Positions 8,203-17,400 of a stretch of 64,000 bases of DNA are shown piece after piece; position 1 is the stretch's first letter, and each line of letters starts with the position of its first letter. The notes under the pieces were generated by a model. It saw only the letters and a list, made by a program, of their open reading frames with translations. It was not told the origin of the DNA and searched no databases. The stretch is from Tichowtungia sp044224855. GTDB lineage: Bacteria; Verrucomicrobiota; Kiritimatiellia; Kiritimatiellales; Tichowtungiaceae. Both the position numbers and the translations under genes were made by a program. The DNA lies in the NCBI GenBank assembly GCA_044224855.1, contig JBGAJP010000005.1, positions 12,565-76,564 of the forward strand, in the 5' to 3' direction.

Positions 8203-9690
8203 ATGAAAGCAAGGTCTCTGGCGAAGGGTATCGTATATCTGTTTTCCGTAGTAGCGATTGCAGGCTGTTCAACAACTCAAAAACCGCCGCCAGCGACAGC
8301 AGTAAGCGAAAGCATCATGTATTACCCGAACAATGACGCCTCGTCTGCACAGCTATCCATTGAAAAAATCGCTCAAAACGATGTCCTTGCGGACAAGGAG
8401 TTTGATTACACCATTAAAGTCAAAAACCTTACTGATTGCCCTCTGGCAAATATAATGCTGAAAGAACATCTGTCCGAAAACTTCCAGATGACCGGATCTT
8501 CACCAAAAGGCACCTTATCAGCAGACGGACGGTTCGCGGAATGGAACATAAGCAAGCTGGATGGAAATGCCGTTCAGGAAATCCTTGTGCGCGGGAAGGC
8601 TCTTCAGGCTCAGGAATTTAAAAACTGCGCTACCGTAACTTATGAAGCTTATCTCTGCCAGAAATTCAATGTGTATGCGCCTGCGCTCGTATTGACAAAA
8701 ACCGCACAAAGCGAAGCCTTTGTTGATGAGGCTTTCCCTGTTCGTCTGGTTGTTAAAAACTCAGGAACCGGCGTCGCGAAAAATATCGTTATAACGGATC
8801 CTCTTCCGGACGGTCTGGTCACAAGCGACGGCCAAAAGGTTCTTAAATTCAATGTGGGCGATCTGGGCCGCAACGAATCAAAAGAGTCCGCCTTTACAGT
8901 ACTCGCTAAACGAAGCGGCATTTTTACCAACGTTGCAACTGCGACAGCAGAAGGTCTGACGGCCAAGGCAAATGCTATTACGCGAGTCATCCAGCCGCAA
9001 TTGCAGATTGTTAAAACCGCAACGGAAAGTCAGTACAGCGGGCGGAATATCGAATACACAATCAAAGTAACCAATGTCGGCAGCGGCAACGCAGTGAAGA
9101 CCCTTGTGAGCGACCCGATTCCGCAAGGCGCTTCTTTTGTACAAGCCAGTGACGGGGGCGCGCTTTCCGGCAGCCAGATTGTTTGGAATCTGGGAACACT
9201 CGCTCCGAACGCGAGCAAAACAGTTAAGGCCACGGTCAAGGCCGTCAGTGCAGGCACGATCCTTAATACAGCCTATGCTCAGGCTGAGCGGACGGCTGCA
9301 GTCAAGAGCTCTGCAGAAACCAAAGTCTCCGGTGTCTCTGCCCTTCTGCTGGAAGTTCAGGATACGGTCGACCCGCTGGAAGTCGGCGCGACAGGAAAAT
9401 ATGTGATTACGGTAAGTAACCAGGGAACCGCAAAGGACAGTAATATTCAGATCGAAATCGAACTGGAAAGCAACATGTCCTATGTGACGTCCTCCGGCCC
9501 GACACAAGCTACGGTAAGCGGAAACAAAGTTGTTTTTGCTCCGCTCGCTACGCTGGATGCAAAAGCAAAAGCAAGCTGGACGGTTAACGTACGCGCCGAA
9601 AAAGCCGGTGATGTTCGCGGTACAGTGCGCCTGAACAGCAGTCAGCTCTCCAGACCGGTCATGGAAACAGAAGCCACCACGATCTATTAA
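8203..9690 (+). CDS. OmcB-like lipoprotein with repeated DUF11 domains
   Basis: A 495-residue lipoprotein: lipobox IAGC at about residue 25 after a hydrophobic stretch, then about four DUF11 (conserved repeat) domains of 100-110 residues. Each repeat has an (E/K)YTI(K)VKN-like strand, a V(S/T)DPLP(D/Q)G block and a NxGTLAPNxSKT-like strand; the last copy is degenerate. The architecture resembles the large cysteine-rich outer membrane protein OmcB of Chlamydiae and its relatives across the PVC group, but Cys content is low (three in the mature N-terminal repeat), so disulfide armour like that of chlamydial OmcB is unlikely. Strong AGGAGGG ribosome site ten bases before the ATG. Followed at once by an intrinsic terminator, so monocistronic. 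Confidence 0.82.
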   Translation: MKARSLAKGIVYLFSVVAIAGCSTTQKPPPATAVSESIMYYPNNDASSAQLSIEKIAQNDVLADKEFDYTIKVKNLTDCPLANIMLKEHLSENFQMTGSSPKGTLSADGRFAEWNISKLDGNAVQEILVRGKALQAQEFKNCATVTYEAYLCQKFNVYAPALVLTKTAQSEAFVDEAFPVRLVVKNSGTGVAKNIVITDPLPDGLVTSDGQKVLKFNVGDLGRNESKESAFTVLAKRSGIFTNVATATAEGLTAKANAITRVIQPQLQIVKTATESQYSGRNIEYTIKVTNVGSGNAVKTLVSDPIPQGASFVQASDGGALSGSQIVWNLGTLAPNASKTVKATVKAVSAGTILNTAYAQAERTAAVKSSAETKVSGVSALLLEVQDTVDPLEVGATGKYVITVSNQGTAKDSNIQIEIELESNMSYVTSSGPTQATVSGNKVVFAPLATLDAKAKASWTVNVRAEKAGDVRGTVRLNSSQLSRPVMETEATTIY

Positions 9691-9717
9691 TCGTGCACTT
9701 CCGATCCTCAGGTCGAC

Positions 9718-9752
9718 AACAACCCCGTCAAACGGCGGGGTTGTTTTATTTT
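9718..9752 (+). terminator. intrinsic terminator after the DUF11 gene
   Basis: Perfect ten-base stem AACAACCCCG / CGGGGTTGTT (9718-9727 with 9736-9745), eight-base loop, followed by TTTTATTTT. The 290 bases after it hold no gene that I can support. Confidence 0.9.
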
Positions 9753-10021
9753 CAGAACACCCGATTACTTTCAGAGATTCCACACATTTTGCATGATAAC
9801 CCGCCTTCCAAGCCCAGATCACCGAAGATTTAAAATCTTTCCGGCGCACCGCCTTCCCCGGACTTCGACCTGCACGCTCCCGCCATTCGAAGCAGGAAAG
9901 TCTGCTCGAAGCCGCGCGAGGCTGTCGGGACAAACCAAACTATAATGTAATGTAAACCATTACGGCGTAATAGTTTCTTAATTTTCAAATGGATATATCA
10001 ACGGCTCCGGTTATAACTATG

Positions 10022-10036
10022 CCCCTTTATCAGGGG
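10022..10036 (+). promoter_or_regulatory. hairpin that covers the ribosome site of the CHASE4 kinase
   Basis: CCCCT (10022-10026) and AGGGG (10032-10036) pair around TTATC. The AGGGG is the Shine-Dalgarno of the kinase start at 10044, so the stem would hide it. The stem is short (five G-C rich pairs). A TATAAT at 9942-9947 may be the promoter -10. Confidence 0.35.
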
Positions 10037-10043
10037 AAATGTG

Positions 10044-11744
10044 ATGCTCATCCGAAAACGTATCTTGATGCTGCTGATGATGGTGTACGTCATCCTCGGC
10101 GGACTTCTTTTGATCGAGAATCTGGCCCGCCTGAATGCCGTGCGCAAAATCGTTGCGGAGTATCAAGTCGAGGATCAGAAGCAATTTGAACAGGCGGTTG
10201 ACTTTACGACAGAATCGCTTGCCAGCATGGTTCGGGATTACACAGCCTGGGATGAGCTGGTAAAATTCATCCAGACGCCCGATCCGGCTTTCGCCAAAGA
10301 CAATCTGGATCCGGGGCTGAAAACTTTTGATGTGGATGCGATCTGGATTCTGAACCGGCAGTTTGAGCCGGTTTACCAAACCGGCGGAGATAAAGCGCAG
10401 AATGATCTCAGCCTTCCGATCCAGCAGACCGGGCTCAAAGATATATTCGCCACGAACGCTTTTCTGCACACCTATGTTTTCAGCCCTCAGGGTCTGATGG
10501 AAATTCAAGGCGCATCCGTTCACCCGTCTTCCGACCAGGATCATATCACGCCGCGGCAGGGCTATCTTCTGGCGGCGCGTCTGCTGGATAATCCGGCTCT
10601 GGCGAAGATCGGCCGGCTCTGCAATAAGACAATCCATCTGCATATCACGAACGATCCGGCCCCGCTGGAACGCTCCGCTGCAACTCCGACTGAAAAAATA
10701 TCGGCTTTACGGACATTGCGCGATGCGCAGGGAAATCCGGTCGCCGTGCTGACCGGAGAATGCCGGAAAGCACAGATCTATCAGCAATTTGCTCAGAGCG
10801 CCCGGCGGATTTTCCTGTTCTATGTAATCAGCATGACCCTGGTCGTCACCGGACTGTTGTGGGGACTTCATCGCTGGATTGTCCGACCGCTCGGGCAGCT
10901 GTCCGGGGCGCTTCAAGACGACAATCCGGAACTTGCGAAACCGTTGTGCGCGGATACATCGGAGCTCGGGCAGATCGCCCGGCTGGTTGAGCAATCTCTG
11001 CACGATAAAGAAATGCTTCGTACCGCTAACGCCCACGCCGACGCCTGCAACCGCATCCGCGCCTCTATTCTGAATAATCTCGGCCATGAGCTGCGCACAC
11101 CGATGCACGGAATTCTGGGCGTCGCCCAGCTGATGGAGCACCCCGGAATCAGTGATGAGCAGAAAGAATACATCGCGATGATCCGGGAAAGCAGCGAGTC
11201 GCTGCTTAACTATGTGGAGAAACTGCTGCTGCTCGCGCAGGCGGAAAACGCTACGCTCACCCTGTCACGGGACACCATTCTTCTGCGGGAATTTTTCCGG
11301 CAGCTGAGCGCACACTGGCAGCCGAAAGCCGAAGCCAAAGGTCTGGCGTGGGAAATTGTCTGTAAGAGTACTGTTCCGGAAACCGTGTACGGGTCAAAAA
11401 CACATCTTCTCTCTATACTCGATAACCTTTGCGAAAACGCTGTTAAATTCACTTCTGCCGGAAAAATCCAAATCAAAGTCGACGGACATCGGTCGCAAAA
11501 CAACCGGTTTATCATGGTGTGGACTATCGAGGATACCGGCACCGGATTCCCAGCCGAAGAGATGCCCCATCTTTGCGAAGGTTTTTATCAGGCCGACATG
11601 GGATTGAGCCGCCATCACGGAGGTCTTGGCCTCGGCCTTGCCATTGTCTCCCGGCTGGTTGAAATGATGAACGGGCAAATGCATATCGAAAACGCCGCCG
11701 GCCAAGGAACCGCCGTCACTGTCACTCTCACAATGGACTGCTAG
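10044..11744 (+). CDS. orphan sensor histidine kinase with CHASE4 domain
   Basis: A 566-residue membrane kinase. TM1 is at about 6-26; the periplasmic region (about 30-250) has the CHASE4 signature (RDYTAWDELVKF, then WILNRQFEPVY). TM2 at about 257-278 leads to a HAMP-like linker, HisKA with NLGHELRTPMHG (phospho-His near residue 351), and HATPase_c with N box DNLCENAVKF, G1 EDTGTGF and G2 GGLGLGLAIV. There is no receiver domain and no response regulator nearby, so its partner is elsewhere. Start: ATG at 10044 is better spaced (seven bases) from AGGGG than the in-frame GTG at 10041. Confidence 0.88.
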   Translation: MLIRKRILMLLMMVYVILGGLLLIENLARLNAVRKIVAEYQVEDQKQFEQAVDFTTESLASMVRDYTAWDELVKFIQTPDPAFAKDNLDPGLKTFDVDAIWILNRQFEPVYQTGGDKAQNDLSLPIQQTGLKDIFATNAFLHTYVFSPQGLMEIQGASVHPSSDQDHITPRQGYLLAARLLDNPALAKIGRLCNKTIHLHITNDPAPLERSAATPTEKISALRTLRDAQGNPVAVLTGECRKAQIYQQFAQSARRIFLFYVISMTLVVTGLLWGLHRWIVRPLGQLSGALQDDNPELAKPLCADTSELGQIARLVEQSLHDKEMLRTANAHADACNRIRASILNNLGHELRTPMHGILGVAQLMEHPGISDEQKEYIAMIRESSESLLNYVEKLLLLAQAENATLTLSRDTILLREFFRQLSAHWQPKAEAKGLAWEIVCKSTVPETVYGSKTHLLSILDNLCENAVKFTSAGKIQIKVDGHRSQNNRFIMVWTIEDTGTGFPAEEMPHLCEGFYQADMGLSRHHGGLGLGLAIVSRLVEMMNGQMHIENAAGQGTAVTVTLTMDC

Positions 11745-11774
11745 CCTCCGGTGCCGCCGCCGATGGATTTTAAG

Positions 11775-11803
11775 TTGATTTATGCACCGAATGGATTTAT
11801 CAG
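11775..11803 (+). promoter_or_regulatory. likely sigma-70 promoter of the esterase gene
   Basis: TTGATT (11775-11780), 17 bases, TATCAG (11798-11803); each box matches consensus at four of six positions. It lies 28 bases before the esterase ATG. Confidence 0.4.
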
Positions 11804-11830
11804 CTCCTGCTCACCTATGGAGAACGTACA

Positions 11831-12604
11831 ATGAACTCTTCCCGCTTATCGGCCGCACTGTCTTGTGTTATCGCCGGATCTGCGCTGTTTAACGCGCAGG
11901 CTGAATTTGTTCCGCAGGTTTATCAGGGGACAAACGGCGAAAGCCTGAACTACAGAATCCACCTGCCGGAAAAAATAGAAACAGGACGGAAGTATCCCCT
12001 GATTCTCCTGCTTCATGGCGCAGGAGAACGCGGAGACGACAATCAAAAGCAGCTGAAGTACGGAACTGCAAATCTTCTCGATTACTCTCTGAAGAACAAC
12101 CAGCCGGCCATTATCATCGCACCGCAGTGTCCCGCCGGCCGGCAGTGGGTCAATGTTCCATGGGCCGGAGATTCACACACAATGCCGGAAAATCCGTCCG
12201 CCGCCATGCAACTGGCGACGGAACTTCTGCAAACGATCATCAGGGAGCAGCCGGTTGATCCCGACCGGATTTATGTAACCGGCATGTCCATGGGCGGCTT
12301 CGGAACGTGGGATATTCTTCAGCGCAACCCGGGATTGTTTGCCGCGGCGATTCCGATTTGCGGCGGCGGTGATCCCGCTTATGCAAAAGCCATCAAAGAC
12401 ATTCCGGTCTGGGTTTTCCACGGCGATACCGACCCCGCGGTACAAACCAGGCGTTCGCGAGAAATGGTTCACGCGCTGGAACAGGCCGGTGGCCATCCGC
12501 GCTACACGGAATACCCGAACACCAAACACAATGCATGGACGCCCACCTACGCAAACGCCGATGTGTTGAAATGGCTCTTCGAGCAGAAAAAAGCCCGGCC
12601 GTGA
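11831..12604 (+). CDS. secreted alpha/beta-hydrolase esterase
   Basis: A 257-residue exported hydrolase of the phospholipase/carboxylesterase or predicted-peptidase type (COG4099-like). Signal peptide to about residue 24 (SALFNAQAE). The oxyanion-hole motif LLLHGAGERGDD is at about 59, the nucleophile elbow GMSMGGFG near residue 155, the acid in HGDTDPAV and the His in NTKHNAW. Such single-domain enzymes often de-esterify plant or algal polysaccharides (acetyl or feruloyl groups); substrate cannot be read here. GGAG lies eight bases before the ATG. The last bases of the gene double as the terminator of the convergent neighbour. Confidence 0.82.
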   Translation: MNSSRLSAALSCVIAGSALFNAQAEFVPQVYQGTNGESLNYRIHLPEKIETGRKYPLILLLHGAGERGDDNQKQLKYGTANLLDYSLKNNQPAIIIAPQCPAGRQWVNVPWAGDSHTMPENPSAAMQLATELLQTIIREQPVDPDRIYVTGMSMGGFGTWDILQRNPGLFAAAIPICGGGDPAYAKAIKDIPVWVFHGDTDPAVQTRRSREMVHALEQAGGHPRYTEYPNTKHNAWTPTYANADVLKWLFEQKKARP

Positions 12605-12614
12605 CCGACCGGGC
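12587..12614 (-). terminator. intrinsic terminator of the SGNH gene, inside the esterase 3' end
   Basis: Read on the minus strand: GCCCGG, ten-base loop, CCGGGC, then TTTTTT. The T run and half of the stem are the last codons (KKARP) of the plus-strand esterase. Confidence 0.75.
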
Positions 12615-12640
12615 AAACTGCGGGTCCGGAAAAGGATGGG

Positions 12641-13297
12641 CTATTTTGAACCGGTAATTGCGGCGCAAACTGTTTCCGCCAGCACCTTGGCCCCATCCGC
12701 GTTCGGGTGAATCCCGTCAGGAAACAATCCCCGCTTATCCAGACACGGCGTATACAGATCGATGATTTTAACGCCCGTCTGCTTGGCAATCTCATCAATC
12801 ATCGGCCGGATTTCATCTTTAATAATCGCACCGGAGATTTTAAAAGCGCCGGAAAACGCCGGTGCCGGATAACAGATGCGGATATCAACCTTATCGTTCA
12901 GAGCGCGGAAGCTCTTGATGAAGTCAACGTAGTCCGCCACAAAGTCAGCCTTGTACTGCCAGTTCTGCGGCTTGGAATCGTTCGTTCCCAGCTTAATGAT
13001 CACGATGTCCGGCTTGAAAGCATGGGCCGGACCGAACAGGCGTCCCGTCCAATACGAGCGGTCGCCTTTTTTCAGCAGCGTGTGACCGGACAGTCCGAAA
13101 TTTTCGACTTTGTATTTTTCGCCCAGCAGGCGACCCAGCTGTACGGGATAACTGTTCTGCTCGCGCTTTTCGATGCCGGCACCGAACGTGATGCTGTCGC
13201 CGACACACGCCACTCGCACCGGTTCAGCAGCAAATACTGCAACAGAACACAGGAACAGAAAACAAACCGCCGCTGAAATGAATTTCCGTCTGATCAT
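12641..13297 (-). CDS. secreted SGNH/GDSL hydrolase
   Basis: A 218-residue exported lipase/esterase-like protein. Signal peptide to about residue 24. The four SGNH blocks are visible: block I CVGDSITFGAG (catalytic Ser), block II with FGLSGHT (Gly), block III KLGTNDSK (Asn), block V DGIHPNADG (catalytic Asp and His). Size and secretion fit TesA-like or acetyl-xylan/sialate-type esterases. With the neighbouring esterase it suggests de-esterification of glycans outside the cytoplasm. The gene has its own intrinsic terminator and an AGGAG-like ribosome site (AGGAGAGATC) before ATG. Confidence 0.85.
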   Translation of the reverse strand: MIRRKFISAAVCFLFLCSVAVFAAEPVRVACVGDSITFGAGIEKREQNSYPVQLGRLLGEKYKVENFGLSGHTLLKKGDRSYWTGRLFGPAHAFKPDIVIIKLGTNDSKPQNWQYKADFVADYVDFIKSFRALNDKVDIRICYPAPAFSGAFKISGAIIKDEIRPMIDEIAKQTGVKIIDLYTPCLDKRGLFPDGIHPNADGAKVLAETVCAAITGSK

Positions 13298-13424
13298 GAT
13301 CTCTCCTTATATTTCCAATTACCGGGTTCCGGCTGAAACTGATTCTGCGAAGCGCGGATAATACGAAGTGTGCCGGAACAATCCAGATTTCTTTCTCTGA
13401 GCTTCCTGCTACTCTGCCTGCACT

Positions 13425-14297
13425 ATGTTTTTCGAGAAAAGTCATACTCTGTTCCGTCCGCCTGCCGAGGCGGACAGCCTGATCCTCCGCGTGGCGGACA
13501 GCTGCCCGTGGAACGGCTGTACATTCTGCGGAATGTACAAAGGTGTGTCCTACAAATTTCACGGAACGGAACAGGCTGACCGGGAATTTGCAAAAGCCGC
13601 TAAACGCCGGCCGGAAACGCAGCGGATTTTTCTGGCGGACGGCGACGTGATGAACCTCGACTTCGAAACGCTGGAGACAATGCTGCTTTCGCTGAACGAA
13701 AAATTTCCGGCGCTGGCGCGCGTCAGCCTTTACGCCAACGGCGCTTCGATTCTCGCCAAGACCGGCGATGAACTGCGCCGCCTGAAAGAGCTGAAACTGC
13801 ACACGCTCTACATGGGGCTGGAGAGCGGCGATAACGAAACGCTGCGTGCCGTCAACAAACGCGAAACCGCCGAAGAAATGATTGAAGCCGGACGGCGCGC
13901 GCAGGCGGCGGGCTTGCGGATGTCGGTAATGGTTTTGATCGGCCTCGCCGGGGAACTGCGTTCCGCCCGGCACGCTCAGACAACGGCTGCCGCGCTGAAC
14001 AAAATGCAGCCGCGCCTGCTTTCCGCACTGCGGCTGGTGACAACACCGAATACGCCGCTTTACAAAAACGGTTTTCAGATGATCTCCGAATACGCAGCCG
14101 TCGATGAACTGCGCGAACTGATTTCTGGACTGGAACTGGAGCAGACGGTTTTCCGCGCCGACCACTCGTCGAATATTATTCCGCTGGAAGGCCGCTTCCC
14201 GAAAGATAAGGAACGACTGCTTGCCCAACTCGATGCCCTGCTCTCTTCGGGGCATCTCGATAGAAATTCCCCCGGCGCTCTGCCTTGGAGTTTGTAA
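13425..14297 (+). CDS. radical SAM protein with CX4CX2C cluster motif
   Basis: A 290-residue radical SAM enzyme. The cluster motif is CPWNGCTFCGMY, that is C-x4-C-x2-C rather than the canonical C-x3-C-x2-C; this spacing is known for a COG1032-like group of uncharacterised enzymes. The remaining TIM-barrel blocks are present: an ADGD block, TLYMGLESGDNETL and MVLIGLAGE. There is no B12-binding or C-terminal TRAM domain, so it is neither MiaB nor a BchE type. Substrate unknown. The ATG follows a -10-like TACTCT (13410-13415) by nine bases and has no Shine-Dalgarno, so the transcript may be leaderless. Confidence 0.78.
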   Translation: MFFEKSHTLFRPPAEADSLILRVADSCPWNGCTFCGMYKGVSYKFHGTEQADREFAKAAKRRPETQRIFLADGDVMNLDFETLETMLLSLNEKFPALARVSLYANGASILAKTGDELRRLKELKLHTLYMGLESGDNETLRAVNKRETAEEMIEAGRRAQAAGLRMSVMVLIGLAGELRSARHAQTTAAALNKMQPRLLSALRLVTTPNTPLYKNGFQMISEYAAVDELRELISGLELEQTVFRADHSSNIIPLEGRFPKDKERLLAQLDALLSSGHLDRNSPGALPWSL

Positions 14298-14413
14298 CTG
14301 CAAAACGCCGAGGATTACAACGTAGGGCTTACCGTCCGATATTTCTTCGCGACCTGTTAATACACTTATAATTATTAATTATTTGACGGTTTGTTTGGCG
14401 CCAACTAGTTTCC

Positions 14414-14446
14414 CGCCAAGTTGTGTAAGTTTTTCACAACTTGGCG
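14414..14446 (+). promoter_or_regulatory. perfect 12-base palindrome upstream of the giant FN3 gene
   Basis: Arms CGCCAAGTTGTG and CACAACTTGGCG (14414-14425, 14435-14446) enclose nine bases. It lies 14 bases before the ATG at 14461. A TTGACG at 14383-14388 with TAGTTT 17 bases on may be the promoter, which would put the palindrome at the transcription start. No U run follows on the plus strand. It could be an operator or a 5' mRNA hairpin. Confidence 0.6.
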
Positions 14447-14460
14447 AATACTCCTTACTT

Positions 14461-17400
14461 ATGAAAGCGAGACTTATGAAAAACCTTTTCGTAACACTTT
14501 CCTGTCTGTTGCTGTCACTATCTGTTCACGCACAGAGTTTTCTCCTGAGTACTTCTCAACTGGATATTTCCACGGTACCTGCCTACAGCCATGCACCCCT
14601 GCAGGTCGATATTGTGACAAATCAGCCCGGTTTTAATTTTTCTGCCCTGCGAGTTTCTTCTGATTCGTCCTGGGTAGCACCTGCCGTTGATTCCACGAAC
14701 AGCCGTATTTCACTTTCTTTCGCCACGTCAAACCTGATTGCTCAAACTCAAACCGCGACGATTACTGTTGCCAATAATACAATGACCAACACGTTTTTCG
14801 TAAAGACGCATAATGTGTCTCAAAATATCACACGCTTAGTTGACGACCCGACCCGATCCAGAATTTACGGAATTCACCAGAACGGAACAGCATTGGGATC
14901 AGTTGTTGTGTATGACCCTCAAACTGGCTCTCCTTTGGCCAATATCACGACCGGTAATAAACCGACGGATCTCGCCGTTTCAGCGAACGGCCAGGAACTT
15001 CTGGTCATCAACAGCGCAGACAAAACAATTTCTGCTATTAATCTTGCGACTCTGCAAGTCACAGAAACTATATCACTTCCCGTTTTCAGCAATTGGGGCG
15101 TGGATTCAACCACTGCAGATATCGGCATCGGGCCAGGATCTGTTATTTATTATTCAGATGGCGCCTGGGCTCCGGTTCTGCATGTATTCAACCGGAACAC
15201 TAAAACGGTTCTTCAATCGGTTACCATTGATGGTTACGGGTTCGGGGATTTTGCTATAAGCAGCAACTTTTCATCGTTATTCGGCTGGGTTCAGTACGGA
15301 TGGAGTGCTGGATGGGCAGGTTCTTATCTCGCTCAATATTCCATCAACACAAATGGAACTCTCAATTTTCAGAAAAAAACCAGCTCAACATATCCAACTG
15401 TTTTAGGCCGGGATCCTTTAAATACACCCGTACTGATCGACAACCGTAACAATTCCATCTTCGTCAAGAATCTCCAGTGCAACGCATCCTCCGTTAACAG
15501 CACCATGCAAGCCTTCCCGACAGATATATATTCGATTTCACCCGGCGGTGAGATCGCTGCAACGAAATCATCCGTTTACGAAACAAAAACCGGCATCAAA
15601 CTGCTGGACATGCCCCGCGCCGCAGAAGTTCAAACAGTAACTTCAGATTACGGCTGGCTGGTCTATTTCGATACGTCCGCGAAAGAACTCAAAACGATCA
15701 ATCTGCTTTCTGCTATCAGCGCGGATATTCTGAATCGCAACCTTTCCCCTGCCGATGGATCAATTACTCTCGCTCCTGACACCTTCCAATGGTCTCCAGT
15801 TCCCGGCGTCGACTGCTATCATGTATATCTCGGTACAAACGAGAGCGCCGTGATAAGCGCAAACACAAACTCAGCCTCCTTTCTGGGGGAAGTCAATACT
15901 CCGGATATCGCTGTCAACGGCGGTTTTTCGGCCGGAATCACATATTTTTGGCGAGTGGATCCCATCGCCCAGACCGGAATTGAGACAGGTGCCGTACACC
16001 GGTTTACGGTTGCAACCGTTTCCACAGATACGCCGGAAGTGCAAGCCGTCACAGTCCAGGGCCATGCAAACTGTCTGGCATCAATCAACCTTATCTCCGC
16101 CGTGGCAACCGGCTGGCAGGCGACGTCTGATTCCTCATGGGTCTCTTTTGTTACAAACAGCGGAACAACTCCGGCAAAACTGGATCTAGTTCTGAATGCC
16201 GCCAGCCTGCCGGTCGGTGTGCATTCCGCCACAGTCACTCTTTCAGGAACCAACGGTACGTTTTTCACACTACCCGTAAGCTTCAGGGTTGAACCTCTTA
16301 AACTCACTATCATCAAATCGGATCCTTCTTCTGTTTTTGCCTATGCCGTCAGTGAGGATATATCCAGCGCCGCACCTCGCGCTTATCTTCTAGAAATTAA
16401 CACCCTGACAGAAAAGATAAGTCGCGCTGTCTATGTCGGACAGTCCGTCACCGACCTGGCCATACACCATGGAGACAATCGAATCTATGTGCCGAACTGG
16501 CAACCCGGCTCGCTGGTCGTCGTCGACCTGACAACCTTTAAACAGGTGCGCTCCTATGGTTTTTCTCCAGGGGCCTGCTACCGCGTCTCCGCAGGCATTG
16601 CAGGGCGAGTTGTTATCGAAGCGGAAGACCAGTGGATTAATGTTTCAATTTTTGATACCTTTACAGGAACTATCCTCAGCAATACATTTGAACGGGAAGG
16701 TGGAGGACAGTGCGATCCGACCGGCCGGTATTATTATCACGGTGACAACAACATCTCTGATGCATCAATCCATAAATTCGACCTGACCGGCGATAGCTTT
16801 GCCGAGCTGGCGGGCATACGCGTAACCAGCGGCGGTTACTACGGCTCCCGTACTGTGGTGGTTTCTGACGACGGAAACCGCGTCTTCTGGAACGGATCCG
16901 TTTTCGATAAAAATCTGGTCGAAGAGTGGCAGATCGGCGAAATTATTTATTCCTGTTCACCCGACGGGCGCTATGCCGTTGCGGCCGACAACATTTATGA
17001 CATCGTGCAGAAAAAAATCGCGCTTCGCATGCCGGTCAGCACAACCGTCAGCACCATTAACTCCAGCAGTAAAAAATTAGCTGCTCAGATGAACGATAAA
17101 ATCTGTTTCTTTGATGTGTCCAATCCGGGCGTTCTTCCGACTCCTGTTTTATCGGCCAGCAACATCACCTACCATTCTGCCGCACTGATCTGGACCGATG
17201 CATCCCTCGAAACCGGATTTACTCTGCAACAAAAGACAGCCGGCACATCCGAATGGGTAACAGTTGGCGCTGGCATTACCCCGAATACCACCCGGTACAT
17301 GCTGGACGGCCTGACCCCGCTGACAGCGTATGAATTCCGGATCAAAGCGGACAGCTCTGTCGGCAGCTCTCTGTGGAGTCAGCCGGTCACGATTATAACT

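Noticed and set aside
8878..9933. 351-codon minus-strand ORF across the DUF11 gene
   Set aside because: Antisense to a clear lipoprotein gene and runs through its terminator.
13224..14303. 359-codon minus-strand ORF
   Set aside because: Exact antisense of the radical SAM gene, whose motifs are clear.
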